64,000 bases of DNA, taken from BOG-931 sp963761525 (lineage in GTDB: Bacteria; Pseudomonadota; Alphaproteobacteria; Rhizobiales; Xanthobacteraceae). The stretch lies in contig CAVXHG010000008.1 in NCBI GenBank assembly GCA_963761525.1, positions 1,550,001 to 1,614,000 on the forward strand, written 5' to 3'. The notes beneath the pieces were generated by a model, which saw only the letters and a program-made list of their open reading frames with translations, was not told the origin of the DNA and made no database searches. The first letter of the stretch is position 1, and every line of letters begins with the position of its first letter. This document shows, piece by piece, positions 1 to 8,256 of the stretch. The translations under genes and the position numbers were made by a program.

Positions 1-68
1 CGGCGCTTGCCGCGCTGGCGCAGGAGGGAGTGCCGCCCGACATCGCGCGGAGCAAACAGGCCGCTTAG
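1..68 (+). CDS. C-terminal tail of a protein cut by the window edge
   Basis: One frame is open from the left edge to a TAG at 66-68 and encodes about 21 residues rich in Ala, with the ending ARSKQAA. The stop lies right against a dispersed palindrome, a common position for these repeats at gene ends. The composition looks coding, but no family can be recognised from so short a tail, and other frames cannot be excluded. Confidence 0.35.
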   Translation, partial: ALAALAQEGVPPDIARSKQAA

Positions 69-116
69 AGCATGATCCGGAAAAGTGGACTTCCAGTTTT
101 CCGAAAAGATCATGCT
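69..116. repeat. Dispersed palindromic repeat (AGCATGATC family)
   Basis: The arms AGCATGATC (69-77) and GATCATGCT (108-116) are perfect inverted repeats. Between them CCGGAAAA and TTTTCCG add further pairing. A second copy is at 23160-23235. Elements of this sequence are common between genes in Bradyrhizobium-like genomes (known). It sits between two convergent coding ends and could act as a transcription end or mRNA stabiliser (inference). Confidence 0.8.
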
Positions 117-127
117 TCAATGATAAG

Positions 128-1147
128 CTACCGCGCGAGAACCTCGACCTCGCGGTCGACGCCGGTAATCACCTTGAAATCGCGCTGGAAGGTCTTGCCT
201 TCGTTGCGCGCGATCAGGTGATAGTCGCCCTCGGCAAGCACGACGCGCGGGAATGCGCCGATCAATTCCTTGATCACGTCGCCGCCAGGCGTCAGCACGG
301 TCCATTGCGTGTTGGCGAGCGCCTCACCGCCGTTGTCGTTGACAAGCTTGAGCGTGAGCACCGCCGCGCGGTGCGTGACTACGATATCAGTCAGCTTTGC
401 CGCCTCGACATGCACGTCGGAGCGCACCACAGAATTGGCATCGCCGTAATTCGACACGATGTAATACGTGCCTTCCGGCAGCATGACGACATCGCCGCTC
501 ATGATATTCTGCGCGATCGGCCGCCGGTCGGAGGTATCGAATTGGCTGCCCGGGTAAAGGTCGAAAGAAATCTGTCCCGTCGGAATCCGTACATCGCCGA
601 CGTGGCCTTCGAGCCGGACGCCGCCGGCGGGAATATCGAATACCTCGTGCACGGTGTCGGCGCGCAGCTGAATGGCCTTGGCGGCGCTGGCGAGACCGAT
701 GCTGGCATGCACAACGTAGCTACCCGGCGGCAGAATAAACGTCGGCGCCGGCGTGCGGTCTTCCTTGATCAGGTGAAATACGCCAGCCGAGTCCGGCTTG
801 GCTGAATAGACGCGCCAGATCAGACCACCGCTGATCGGCGGCGCATCGTGGCCGTAGCGCGCAGCCACCCCGAGCGCGACTCGCCCCACGGGAATGATCG
901 GCGCCGCTTGCGCCACCGGCGGCGGCGCTGGCGGGGGGGCGGGCGGCTGTGCCAATGGCGTCGGATTGGCGATTGTCGCGCCGGGTGTCCCGGTGCCGGG
1001 AACGAGCGGCGCCGGTGCGACGGTCTCCGGTGCGGTCAGATTGCGCGCTTGCGAAAACGCATGGACTGGCAAGACGCAAAGCAGCGCCAATACCAGCGCC
1101 AAACCCTGGGCGTTGCAGCGCCAAAAAACCCCAAATCCCCGTCCCAT
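128..1147 (-). CDS. Secreted protein with repeated beta-sandwich-like modules
   Basis: The ATG at 1147 starts a signal peptide (hydrophobic LALVLALLCVLP, cleavage near HAFSQA). A GTG 24 bases upstream is an alternative start. Next comes a Pro/Ala-rich linker at roughly residues 40-85, then about 250 residues with recurring turns of the form LPPGSYVV, LPEGTYYIV and LAEGDYHLI. These resemble the loops of carboxypeptidase-regulatory or SpaA-like beta sandwiches, so the mature part is probably two or three such modules in the periplasm. No catalytic motif is visible and the function is unknown. It converges with nothing on its left except the palindrome and is divergent from the patatin gene. Confidence 0.7.
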   Translation of the reverse strand: MGRGFGVFWRCNAQGLALVLALLCVLPVHAFSQARNLTAPETVAPAPLVPGTGTPGATIANPTPLAQPPAPPPAPPPVAQAAPIIPVGRVALGVAARYGHDAPPISGGLIWRVYSAKPDSAGVFHLIKEDRTPAPTFILPPGSYVVHASIGLASAAKAIQLRADTVHEVFDIPAGGVRLEGHVGDVRIPTGQISFDLYPGSQFDTSDRRPIAQNIMSGDVVMLPEGTYYIVSNYGDANSVVRSDVHVEAAKLTDIVVTHRAAVLTLKLVNDNGGEALANTQWTVLTPGGDVIKELIGAFPRVVLAEGDYHLIARNEGKTFQRDFKVITGVDREVEVLAR

Positions 1148-1324
1148 GGTGTTTTTCTCGGTGCCAATCACGGCATTTTCAAGCCACCACCCAAGCTATC
1201 AATCGTGCGTCGAGCCTTCGTATTGGCACTTTCGCCGCTGTCGGGCGTTAACTCCGGCCACCTCCGCTGCCGGCACGGCGGAAATTCCAGGCCGAATGTA
1301 GTTGCCCGCACCGCGAGGACTTAC

Positions 1325-2359
1325 GTGAGCATCATCGACGTTGAGGCTCCCACAATCGACGCCAAAGCCATTGCAGCCAATACCGTTGAAACAAAGTCGA
1401 TCGACAACAATCCGCTTGGCACCGAGCGCGGCAAGCCGCTAATCGGACTGGTTCTCGGCAGCGGCGCAGCGCGCGGCTTCGCCCATATCGGTGTCCTTCA
1501 TGCACTGAAGGCGGCCGGCATCTATCCCGATATCGTTGTCGGCACATCGGTCGGTGCGCTGGTCGGCGGGTGCTTTGCGGCCGACCAGCTTGATCCGCTC
1601 GAAGAGTGGGCGCGTTCGCTCACGCGACGCCGCATTATCAGCTACCTTGACGTCAGGATCGGCGGTTCGGGCTTGATCAGCGGCGATCGGCTAGCGTCGC
1701 GACTGCATGAATCGCTGGGCAAGACCGCGATTGAGGATTTGCCGGTCCGCTTCGCTGCAATCGCTACGGAGATCGGCACCGGCCACGAAGTCTGGCTGGC
1801 GCGCGGCTCGTTATCGCTGGCATTGCGCGCGTCCTACGCGCTACCCGGCATTTTTCCGCCGGTATGCCTGGGCGGTCGCTGGCTGGTCGACGGTGCGCTG
1901 GTCAATCCGTTACCGGTTTCGGTCGCCCGCGCCTTTGGTGCCCGCATTGTCATCGCGATCAATCTCAACGCGGACCGCTTCGGCCGCGGCGCCACAATTT
2001 CAAGCCATGGTTCGGACCCGAGCGATGTCGAGCCGGCGATGTCCGCAGAGAATGGGCGCAACGGCTTTCTCGGATTGCGCGGCATGTTCGGCGCCGAACG
2101 CGCGGTGAAGCGTCAATTCGTCACCGGCCGCACCCGGCCTGGCTTTTCAACCGTCATGGTCGAGTCGTTCAACATCATGCAGGACAGGCTGACGCGCATG
2201 CGGCTTGCCGGCGATCCGCCCGACGTGCACATCACGCCGCGTTTCGGCAATGTCGGTTTCCTTGATTTCCATCGCGCCGCGGAAGCGATCGAAGCCGGTC
2301 AGGTCGCAACCGAACGCTCGCTCGATCCCATCATGGAATCGATCGCCGGACTGACTTAA
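1325..2359 (+). CDS. Patatin-like phospholipase (RssA family)
   Basis: This is a lipid acyl hydrolase with a Ser-Asp dyad. The oxyanion-hole motif GSGAARG is at residues 45-51, the nucleophile elbow GTSVG has Ser75, and the DGALVNPLP motif carries the catalytic Asp189. All three match the bacterial RssA/patatin family. The frame is open much further upstream, but the GTG at 1325 follows a GAGGA ribosome site at 1315-1319 and gives 344 residues, whereas the upstream extension has unlikely composition. About 35 N-terminal residues precede the domain. No signal peptide is visible, so it is probably cytoplasmic. The substrate is unknown. Confidence 0.85.
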   Translation: MSIIDVEAPTIDAKAIAANTVETKSIDNNPLGTERGKPLIGLVLGSGAARGFAHIGVLHALKAAGIYPDIVVGTSVGALVGGCFAADQLDPLEEWARSLTRRRIISYLDVRIGGSGLISGDRLASRLHESLGKTAIEDLPVRFAAIATEIGTGHEVWLARGSLSLALRASYALPGIFPPVCLGGRWLVDGALVNPLPVSVARAFGARIVIAINLNADRFGRGATISSHGSDPSDVEPAMSAENGRNGFLGLRGMFGAERAVKRQFVTGRTRPGFSTVMVESFNIMQDRLTRMRLAGDPPDVHITPRFGNVGFLDFHRAAEAIEAGQVATERSLDPIMESIAGLT

Positions 2360-2378
2360 CGAGGAACGTTGCGCGCCG

Positions 2379-2810
2379 CTACGCCGTCAAAATGTAATCG
2401 CGCATCGCGGCGGAGTCGTGCTCGACCTCGCTCAGGCGATGTTTGACCACGTCGCCGATCGACACGATCCCAGCGAGTCGGCCCTGATCCACGACCGGCA
2501 CGTGACGGAATTTTCCCAACGTCATGCGCTCCATGATGCTGGAGATGGTTTCGCGCTCGTGACAGGTCGAGACTTTGCGCGTCATCGCCGCGCTTACCGG
2601 CTCATCCAGTGCCTTGCGTCCCTGCTCGGCCAGCGCCCGCACAATGTCGCGTTCGGACAGGATTCCAACGATGCGGCGATCCGCGCCGACAATAACCACT
2701 GCACCAATACGCTTTTCGGCGAGCAACTCGACTGCGGCAGCCAGACTGGCGTTGGGATCAATCGTGACAACGTCGCGGCCCTTGCCCGCGAGGATGATAC
2801 TGACGGTCAT
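2379..2810 (-). CDS. CBS domain-pair protein
   Basis: The 143 residues are almost entirely two tandem CBS motifs, at about 8-62 and 74-130. They contain the typical IGAVVIVGADRRIVGILSERD and FRHVPVVDQGRLAGIVS stretches. Stand-alone CBS pairs bind adenine nucleotides and act as energy or redox sensors for a partner protein (family knowledge). No partner domain is fused here. The gene converges with the patatin gene, with only 19 bases between stops, and is transcribed alone. Confidence 0.88.
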   Translation of the reverse strand: MTVSIILAGKGRDVVTIDPNASLAAAVELLAEKRIGAVVIVGADRRIVGILSERDIVRALAEQGRKALDEPVSAAMTRKVSTCHERETISSIMERMTLGKFRHVPVVDQGRLAGIVSIGDVVKHRLSEVEHDSAAMRDYILTA

Positions 2811-2957
2811 TGTAGCCTCCCTGGTAGCTCCTTGCTGTGAGCTACTTGGCCTTCACGACGTCGGTTCCCGGCGGGCCGACCGGGTAAAGGCCTAGCCACT
2901 AATGTCCGGGAACAGGTCCGGGTTCCGGCGAAAAGCGCCTCGGCTGTGGAAAACCTG

Positions 2958-3707
2958 TCAGGCGCTCGGCTCGGTATCCAATTCGCGCTGCGGCAAAACC
3001 GGATCGAAAGCGCTGAATAGAAGAAGGCCGGCGAAAAAGCCGCCGATATGGGCCTGCCACGCGATCTGCTGGTCGGCTGCGGTGCCAATCGACATGTTGC
3101 CGAGCCCGAACAGCGCATTCAATCCGAGCCAGACCACCAGGAAAATCAGGAAACGCGGATCTCGCAGTGTTGCCAGCAGCGGCTGAGCGGGGACGCGGTA
3201 GGCGTCATCCCCGCCTTCCCTGCGAAATACGCCGAGCGGACCGCCCTGCTGAAATACAAAGCGCATTGCCGCCGCCATCGCGCCGGAGACCGCCGCTGAA
3301 GCACCGATCACCGGTACCATCGCGCCCGGATGAGTAACGAGATGCGCGAACGCGCCAGCCGCAGCCATAACAAGCATGAAGCTGACATAGCGCCAGGCGC
3401 CGAAGCGGCGCGCGAGCGCTGTACCAAAAGGCAGCAGCCACGCGAGATTAAGGCCGATATGCAGGAGATCAGCGTGGATGAATGCGTAAGTGAAGAAAGT
3501 CCACAGTTCGGCGCCGAAACCGCCCGGCAGCGCGCCGGCGATCGTCGAGCTGTAGCGCGCCGGGATGAAGGCGAACGTCAGAATGAAACGCGCGTCCTGA
3601 TCGTCGGTCAGCGCAAACATTCGCAGCGCGTGGACAAGCAAGAGAACAACCACCGTCGCGATCACGACCGGTGGCACGTTGAATATTGGTTCTTTGCGTT
3701 CCGTCAC
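2958..3707 (-). CDS. Rhomboid family intramembrane serine protease
   Basis: The protein has 249 residues and six or so membrane helices. It shows the rhomboid signatures HADLLHIGLN in the second helix region, a serine in GAS (Ser137), and the C-terminal catalytic His220 in AHIGGFFAG. It should cleave transmembrane segments of other proteins in the inner membrane. The serine motif reads GASA rather than the usual GASG (Ala138 in place of Gly), a substitution near the oxyanion hole that may lower activity. The start is the first ATG. A strong terminator lies upstream at 3794-3822. Confidence 0.85.
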   Translation of the reverse strand: MTERKEPIFNVPPVVIATVVVLLLVHALRMFALTDDQDARFILTFAFIPARYSSTIAGALPGGFGAELWTFFTYAFIHADLLHIGLNLAWLLPFGTALARRFGAWRYVSFMLVMAAAGAFAHLVTHPGAMVPVIGASAAVSGAMAAAMRFVFQQGGPLGVFRREGGDDAYRVPAQPLLATLRDPRFLIFLVVWLGLNALFGLGNMSIGTAADQQIAWQAHIGGFFAGLLLFSAFDPVLPQRELDTEPSA

Positions 3708-3793
3708 CGTCAGACCACCTGCGCCGACCCGAGATAGGCCGTGTTATCCTGGGCGACAAGCAGCCCGGATAGACGCACCCGTGACATAAAAAC

Positions 3794-3822
3794 AAAAGGG
3801 AGGGCTTTTGGCCCTCCCTTTT
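3794..3822. terminator. Perfect hairpin terminator, bidirectional form
   Basis: A 12-bp perfect stem AAAAGGGAGGGC / GCCCTCCCTTTT with a 5-base TTTTG loop. The A and T tails make it usable on both strands. No coding end is immediately adjacent on the + strand. It lies upstream of the rhomboid gene and may insulate it. Confidence 0.7.
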
Positions 3823-4152
3823 GCACCCATTTGCGCGGTCTCATGCCGACGTTGCGAGTTGCCCGCTCGGTCACTGAACCTCGCCTCCCGCTATCCGAAA
3901 AGCCACTTAAAGGACGTCTGGAACTTCAAGCGGCGCCTGTCCGAAGGTTGAGCCAACCCTAGGCGGCTCCCCGCCCGCATCCAACGTCAACGCTTTGTTA
4001 AGATTAATTTCGCGTTAGCGCCGCCCATCCCTGCCGGGACAGGTCGGCGGCACACCGCCTGCTCAACAGTCATCGCGCAGCCGAGGAAGCGCAGAACCTG
4101 TCCCGATCAGGGACAAATCTGCGCGCTGCACGCCGACAAGGAGCGGGCGTTT
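3823..4152. other. Intergenic stretch without a recognisable gene
   Basis: About 330 bases between the hairpin and the PAS protein gene. No conserved ORF or RNA fold is evident. The last 20 bases hold an AAGGAG-type ribosome site for the downstream gene. Confidence 0.5.
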
Positions 4153-4722
4153 ATGAAACATGCAGCGAGCCGTGAGCTTTATGCTTACTGGGAGGAGCGG
4201 CGCGGCGCTCGCCTGGCGCCGGAGCGCGCCGACATCGAACCAGGCGCAATCCGGCAGTCGCTGAGCGATACATTCATCCTGGAGCTGGCGGATGCCTCCC
4301 AGGACCACTCATTCCGGCTTGCCGGTACGCGAGTTTGCGCGCTGTTTGGCCGTGAGCTCAAGAGCAAGTCCTTTATCAATCTTTGGTCCGTCGGCAGCCG
4401 TCAGGCGATTTCCGACCTGCTGGCAATCTCCAGCGAAGAAAGCGTCGGTACCGTCGCCGGCGTAACGGCCGAGAACGTCGTCGGTGACCAGGTCGATCTG
4501 GAACTGTTGCTGTTGCCGCTCGGCATTAGGCGGCCCAGCCTCGCCCGCACCATTGGCATCCTGGCGCCACTCAGGACGCCGGAATGGGTTGGCAGAACCT
4601 CGATCGGCGCGCTGACGCTGGGCAGTCGCCGTCATGTCGGAACAACAGGAAAGGCCCGGTTACTGCCGCGCTTTATGGCGCCCCGCCGCGGCCTGGTCGT
4701 CGTGCAGGGCGGACGCAGCTAA
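4153..4722 (+). CDS. PAS domain-containing protein (PAS_5 family)
   Basis: The 189 residues match the alphaproteobacterial PAS_5 family (formerly DUF1457). An N-terminal segment with YWEERRG precedes a single PAS fold containing FRLAGTRVCALFGRELKSKS. The C-terminal tail is Arg-rich and probably disordered. No kinase or DNA-binding part is attached. Family members are often near PilZ and cell-cycle genes, and two PilZ domains follow here. The ATG at 4153 has AAGGAGCG about 9 bases upstream. It is probably a cytoplasmic sensor. The ligand is unknown. Confidence 0.8.
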   Translation: MKHAASRELYAYWEERRGARLAPERADIEPGAIRQSLSDTFILELADASQDHSFRLAGTRVCALFGRELKSKSFINLWSVGSRQAISDLLAISSEESVGTVAGVTAENVVGDQVDLELLLLPLGIRRPSLARTIGILAPLRTPEWVGRTSIGALTLGSRRHVGTTGKARLLPRFMAPRRGLVVVQGGRS

Positions 4723-4858
4723 CGGCCTGGACCGTTCGCGCCCACGGTCGCGAAAGCCTCCGGCAAATGCTCAAATGCTTATGAAAGGCGGCTAACTGGC
4801 CGTTAACACCGCGCGCCTTAGGGTCAATCCTCAAGGGTCTGGCAAGCGCAGTGATCGA

Positions 4859-5477
4859 ATGGCCTTAGTCGAACAAAAGCCGAGCTTACGTGCGCTGAGT
4901 GAAGACCGCCGCCGCTTCCAGCGCGTCAACGTCAACTTGCTCGGCCGTTACATGTTGGCGGACCGCAGAGAATTTCCCTGCCAGGTCATTAATATGTCGC
5001 CGGGCGGTATGGCGGCGATGGCGCCGGTCGATGGCCAGCCCGGCGAGCGCATTATCGCCTACGTCGATCATCTGGGCCGCCTGGAAGGGCATATCGCCCG
5101 CCAGTTTCAAAACGGCTTCGCGATGACGATCGCGGCTACCGCGCGAAAGCGCGACAAGCTCGCCGCGCAGCTTACCTGGCTCGCCAATCGCCACCTGCTC
5201 GACTCTCCCTGAAGACCGCCGCCACGGCCGCGTGGCGCCAAAGAACCCGATCAGCCGCCTGATCATGCCAAACGGGGTCAACCTCGCCTGCCGCATTATC
5301 GACATTTCGCAGTCCGGCGCCGGTATCGCCACCGAGCAGCGGCCGCCGATGGGCGCGCTGGTGACGCTCGGCAAGGTGCAGGGCCGCGTTGTCCGACACC
5401 TCGAGAACGGCTTCGCCATCGAGTTCACCCGGCTGCAGCATCCGGACTTTCTCGAAGACAACCTCTGCGGCGGGTAA
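4859..5477 (+). CDS. Tandem PilZ domain protein, split by a +1 frameshift
   Basis: The first half (from ATG 4859) encodes a PilZ domain with RRRFQRVNV and NMSPGGMA and reaches a TGA at 5210-5212. The next frame continues directly with EDRRHGR and a second PilZ domain (RIIDISQSGAGIA), ending at 5477. Removing T5204 restores GAC CTC CCT GAA GAC and one 205-residue protein, the usual size and layout of the double-PilZ proteins of Rhizobiales (known). PilZ domains bind cyclic di-GMP, and a GGDEF-EAL protein is encoded later in the window. Sequencing error is more likely than true loss. Confidence 0.82.
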
Positions 5478-5808
5478 ACGCCAATCTTAAAATAGTCGGG
5501 TGTTTTAGCCGCTGCGCTATCGCTGCCGCCGGCCCGCTTTCGGCTGCATAAGCGCGCTCTGATCCTCTCTTAATTGCCGTTTACGCCGCTCTTCCAGCGA
5601 ATAAGCGCGCTGAATATAACAGCAATATTCCGATGCTTAAAATTTGAATCAAATAAGAATAGTCGTAATTTTATACAATATTTCTAAATAACTATCGCAA
5701 GTTTTGCTTTGTGTTGAACTAGTTTTACTTCAAATTGAACGACTAAACTTAGCCGCACTGCAAAAGCTTTGTGCGAAACGTGACCTTGTCAAGACGGGAC
5801 GGGGTCAA
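5478..5808. other. AT-rich intergenic promoter region
   Basis: About 330 bases without a conserved ORF. From about 5600 to 5760 the base composition falls well below the GC of the neighbours, with runs such as AATATTTCTAAATAA. This suggests a promoter or a protein-bound regulatory segment for the transglutaminase-like gene that follows. No operator could be named. Confidence 0.45.
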
Positions 5809-6441
5809 ATGAATTCGCGTACAAAAAAAATCATTGGGCTAATTGCATCTGCCAGCGCTGTTGGGCTGGCGCTGGTCGCATCGCCGAGCGCTAGCACGGC
5901 GGAAGAACGCTCGCTGTTCATCACGGTCGGCGAAGCCACACGTGCGCCGATCGGCTGGACCGAGTTCTGTGTCGAATACGATCCGGAATGCAAGACCAAG
6001 CCGTCGGCTCCGCGCGATGTCGTGCTGTCCGGCCAAGCCTGGAAGGATCTCCAGCGCGTCAACCTGTGGGTCAACACTCACGTCAAGCCGATGACCGACA
6101 TGGAGCATTGGGGTGTGGTCGAACGCTGGAACTACCCGGACGACGGTTACGGCGATTGCGAAGACTACGTGCTGCAGAAGCGCAGGATGCTGACGCAGGC
6201 TGGCTGGCCACGCGAAGCGCTTCTCATCACCGTGGTGCGCGACAAGAACGGCGACGGTCACGCGGTCCTCACCGTCAAAACCGACAAGGGCGAGTACGTC
6301 CTCGACAACCAGACTGACGACATCGTGCTGTGGTCCGACACCGGCTATCGCTTCGTGAAACGCCAATCGCAGTCGGACCCGAATGTGTGGGTCGCGCTTG
6401 GTGAACCGCGCCCGGTGCCGCTCACTGCAAGCTCGCGCTGA
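5809..6441 (+). CDS. Transglutaminase-like cysteine peptidase (C93, BTLCP)
   Basis: The ATG at 5809 begins a signal peptide (LIASASAVGLALVASPSAST), so the enzyme is periplasmic. The catalytic Cys117 is in YGDCEDY, His151 in GHAV and Asp166 in LDNQ, the triad of bacterial transglutaminase-like cysteine peptidases (PF06035). The length of 210 residues is typical. Related LapG-type enzymes cleave surface adhesins under cyclic di-GMP control (known). That role here would be inference, since no LapD-like partner is adjacent. A strong terminator follows at 6503. Confidence 0.88.
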   Translation: MNSRTKKIIGLIASASAVGLALVASPSASTAEERSLFITVGEATRAPIGWTEFCVEYDPECKTKPSAPRDVVLSGQAWKDLQRVNLWVNTHVKPMTDMEHWGVVERWNYPDDGYGDCEDYVLQKRRMLTQAGWPREALLITVVRDKNGDGHAVLTVKTDKGEYVLDNQTDDIVLWSDTGYRFVKRQSQSDPNVWVALGEPRPVPLTASSR

Positions 6442-6502
6442 ACAAGGAGATACGCGGCTCGGTCACGTCCCCACCCCTCCCCGTCCCCAGACCGGGTCGC
6501 GC

Positions 6503-6540
6503 GCGGCCGGCTCTCCCCCAAGAGCCGGCCGCAACTTTTT
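6503..6540 (+). terminator. Rho-independent terminator
   Basis: A 12-bp perfect stem GCGGCCGGCTCT / AGAGCCGGCCGC with a 6-base loop, followed by AACTTTTT. It lies 60 bases after the transglutaminase-like gene and should end its transcript. The remaining bases to 6722 hold no gene that I can support. Confidence 0.85.
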
Positions 6541-6722
6541 AGAACTCAGGAAATTCCGCTGGCGCGCGGACGATCGCCTCACGGCCGATCCGAGTCTGCC
6601 TCGCAGACCCACTACATTCCCCAACATTTGACGCGCGTCGCCATCGAACTTCAAATAGTCATTGGAAATGACCGCTTGCTATCGCGGCAATTCCGAGTGG
6701 CGTAAGATGGTCGCGGGGTAAA

Positions 6723-7967
6723 ATGGCGCACGATCAACAAGCAAGTACCGGCATGACGCAATCGGATGGCGGGCGGAATGTCCGCGGCGCGCCAGCAACT
6801 CCGACGCAGCCGATGACAGAGCGCATGCGCAGCATTATTCCGGAAATCGCAGCGCGCGCGGAGCACTGCGAGGAACTGCGCATGGTACCGCCGGAAAACG
6901 CCGAGACTCTTCGTCGTATTGGCTATTTGCGTGCGATCGTGCCGCGCGTTTATGGCGGCGGCGAAGAAGAAGATTTGGTCGATCTTTATCGCGCAGGACG
7001 CCTCTTGGCTTCAGCGTGTCCATCAACGGCTTGGTCCATGCAGCTCCTGATGGGCCACTCTTATCTCGTGGCCGCCTTCAGCAAGCAGACGCAGGACGAC
7101 ATTTGGGGATCGAGCCCCGACGTGGTCGCGTGCTCGTCATTCGCAGCAATGGGCAAATTTGAACGCGTGTCCGGCGCCATTCGCGTCTCGGGACGATATC
7201 AGTTTGCGAGCGGCTGCGATCACGCCGAGTGGGCAATTCTGGGCGGTCATTTGGCGAACGCAAGCACGGGCGAGCCGGAGCATTGCTTGGCCATACTTCA
7301 CAAGTCCGATTATCAGATCGTCGATACTTGGTACGCCATGGGCCTGAAGGGCAGCGGTAGCAAAGATATCGTCGTCGAGAATGCGCTCGTCCCCGAGTAC
7401 CGAGTTGAGTCCATGGGAGCGCTACTGACGGGTAAGTCGGCCGGCGTCGGGTTACACCCAGGCACGCTTTACCGGATACCGTACTCAGCGATGATAGGCC
7501 GCGGTTTCTCCGTCGTCGTCGTGGGCGCCGCCGACGGGCTAGTGCAGGTTTACACGGATCGACAGCGCGACCGCACCAGCTCGATCACCGGCCTAAAGGC
7601 CATCGACGCAATGCCGTCCTACATGCGTCTCGCCGAATCCGCTCATGAGCTATATGCCGCAACATTGATGCTTGAGAAAGATTGGACCGAATTTGTCGCG
7701 TTCGCCACCGGCAAGCTGGAATTAACGCCCAATACATTGGCGGGCTGGCGCACCAATCAGGCTTTTGCGGTAAAGCTTGCCGTCAGAGCGACCGATCGCC
7801 TGTACGAGGCTTCGGGCGGTACCGCCGGTTATCTGAAAAGCGCAGCGCAACGTTATTGGCGCGACGTTCACATGGCGGCCAGCCACTACTACGTCGACTA
7901 CGACCTCGCCGCGCAAATCCTCGGACGCCATTTGATGGGCCTGCCGCCGGACCGTTCGCTCATCTAG
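6723..7967 (+). CDS. Acyl-CoA dehydrogenase-fold flavin monooxygenase (group D-like)
   Basis: The 414 residues have the layout of HsaA/HpaB-like oxygenase components, which use reduced flavin from a separate reductase to hydroxylate aromatic or steroid rings. The N-terminal helical part contains YGGGEEEDLVDLYRAGR and ACPSTAWSMQLL. A middle beta part has GRYQFASGCDHAEWAILGG and WYAMGLKGSGSKD, where acyl-CoA dehydrogenases bind flavin. The C-terminal helices contain RYWRDVHMAASHY, usual in this subfamily. No reductase gene is adjacent. ATGs at 6753 and 6813 are alternative starts. The substrate is unknown. Confidence 0.72.
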   Translation: MAHDQQASTGMTQSDGGRNVRGAPATPTQPMTERMRSIIPEIAARAEHCEELRMVPPENAETLRRIGYLRAIVPRVYGGGEEEDLVDLYRAGRLLASACPSTAWSMQLLMGHSYLVAAFSKQTQDDIWGSSPDVVACSSFAAMGKFERVSGAIRVSGRYQFASGCDHAEWAILGGHLANASTGEPEHCLAILHKSDYQIVDTWYAMGLKGSGSKDIVVENALVPEYRVESMGALLTGKSAGVGLHPGTLYRIPYSAMIGRGFSVVVVGAADGLVQVYTDRQRDRTSSITGLKAIDAMPSYMRLAESAHELYAATLMLEKDWTEFVAFATGKLELTPNTLAGWRTNQAFAVKLAVRATDRLYEASGGTAGYLKSAAQRYWRDVHMAASHYYVDYDLAAQILGRHLMGLPPDRSLI

Positions 7968-8256
7968 GGCCACGAGCACGTAAGACCGCGTTGGCCGCTG
8001 CTGGTACCGCACCCGCCACATTGTATAAACGCCAAATAAACAACCTTTAGACGCGTGCTTTTACAGCAACAGCGGCAAACTGCGCCTTACAAAAGCGCGC
8101 TTTTCTTGTTGTTTGAATCAAAGCATCCTTTACCTTGAGGAGCATCGCCGGATCGTCCGCGCATCCCGTCGCGCGCGACATCGGCACCTCGGCCACAGCT
8201 TAGAGAGTTTGCGCGGCGGGAACCCGGCTCTTCGTGACTTTGGGGGCGTTACAGGA

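Noticed and set aside
3741..3962. A 73-residue open frame on the + strand
   Set aside because: It reads through a perfect terminator hairpin and has no ribosome site or family-like sequence.
8091..8104. Palindrome AAAAGCGCGCTTTT upstream of the efflux genes
   Set aside because: Without a loop it is too tight to form a terminator, and no U-tract follows.
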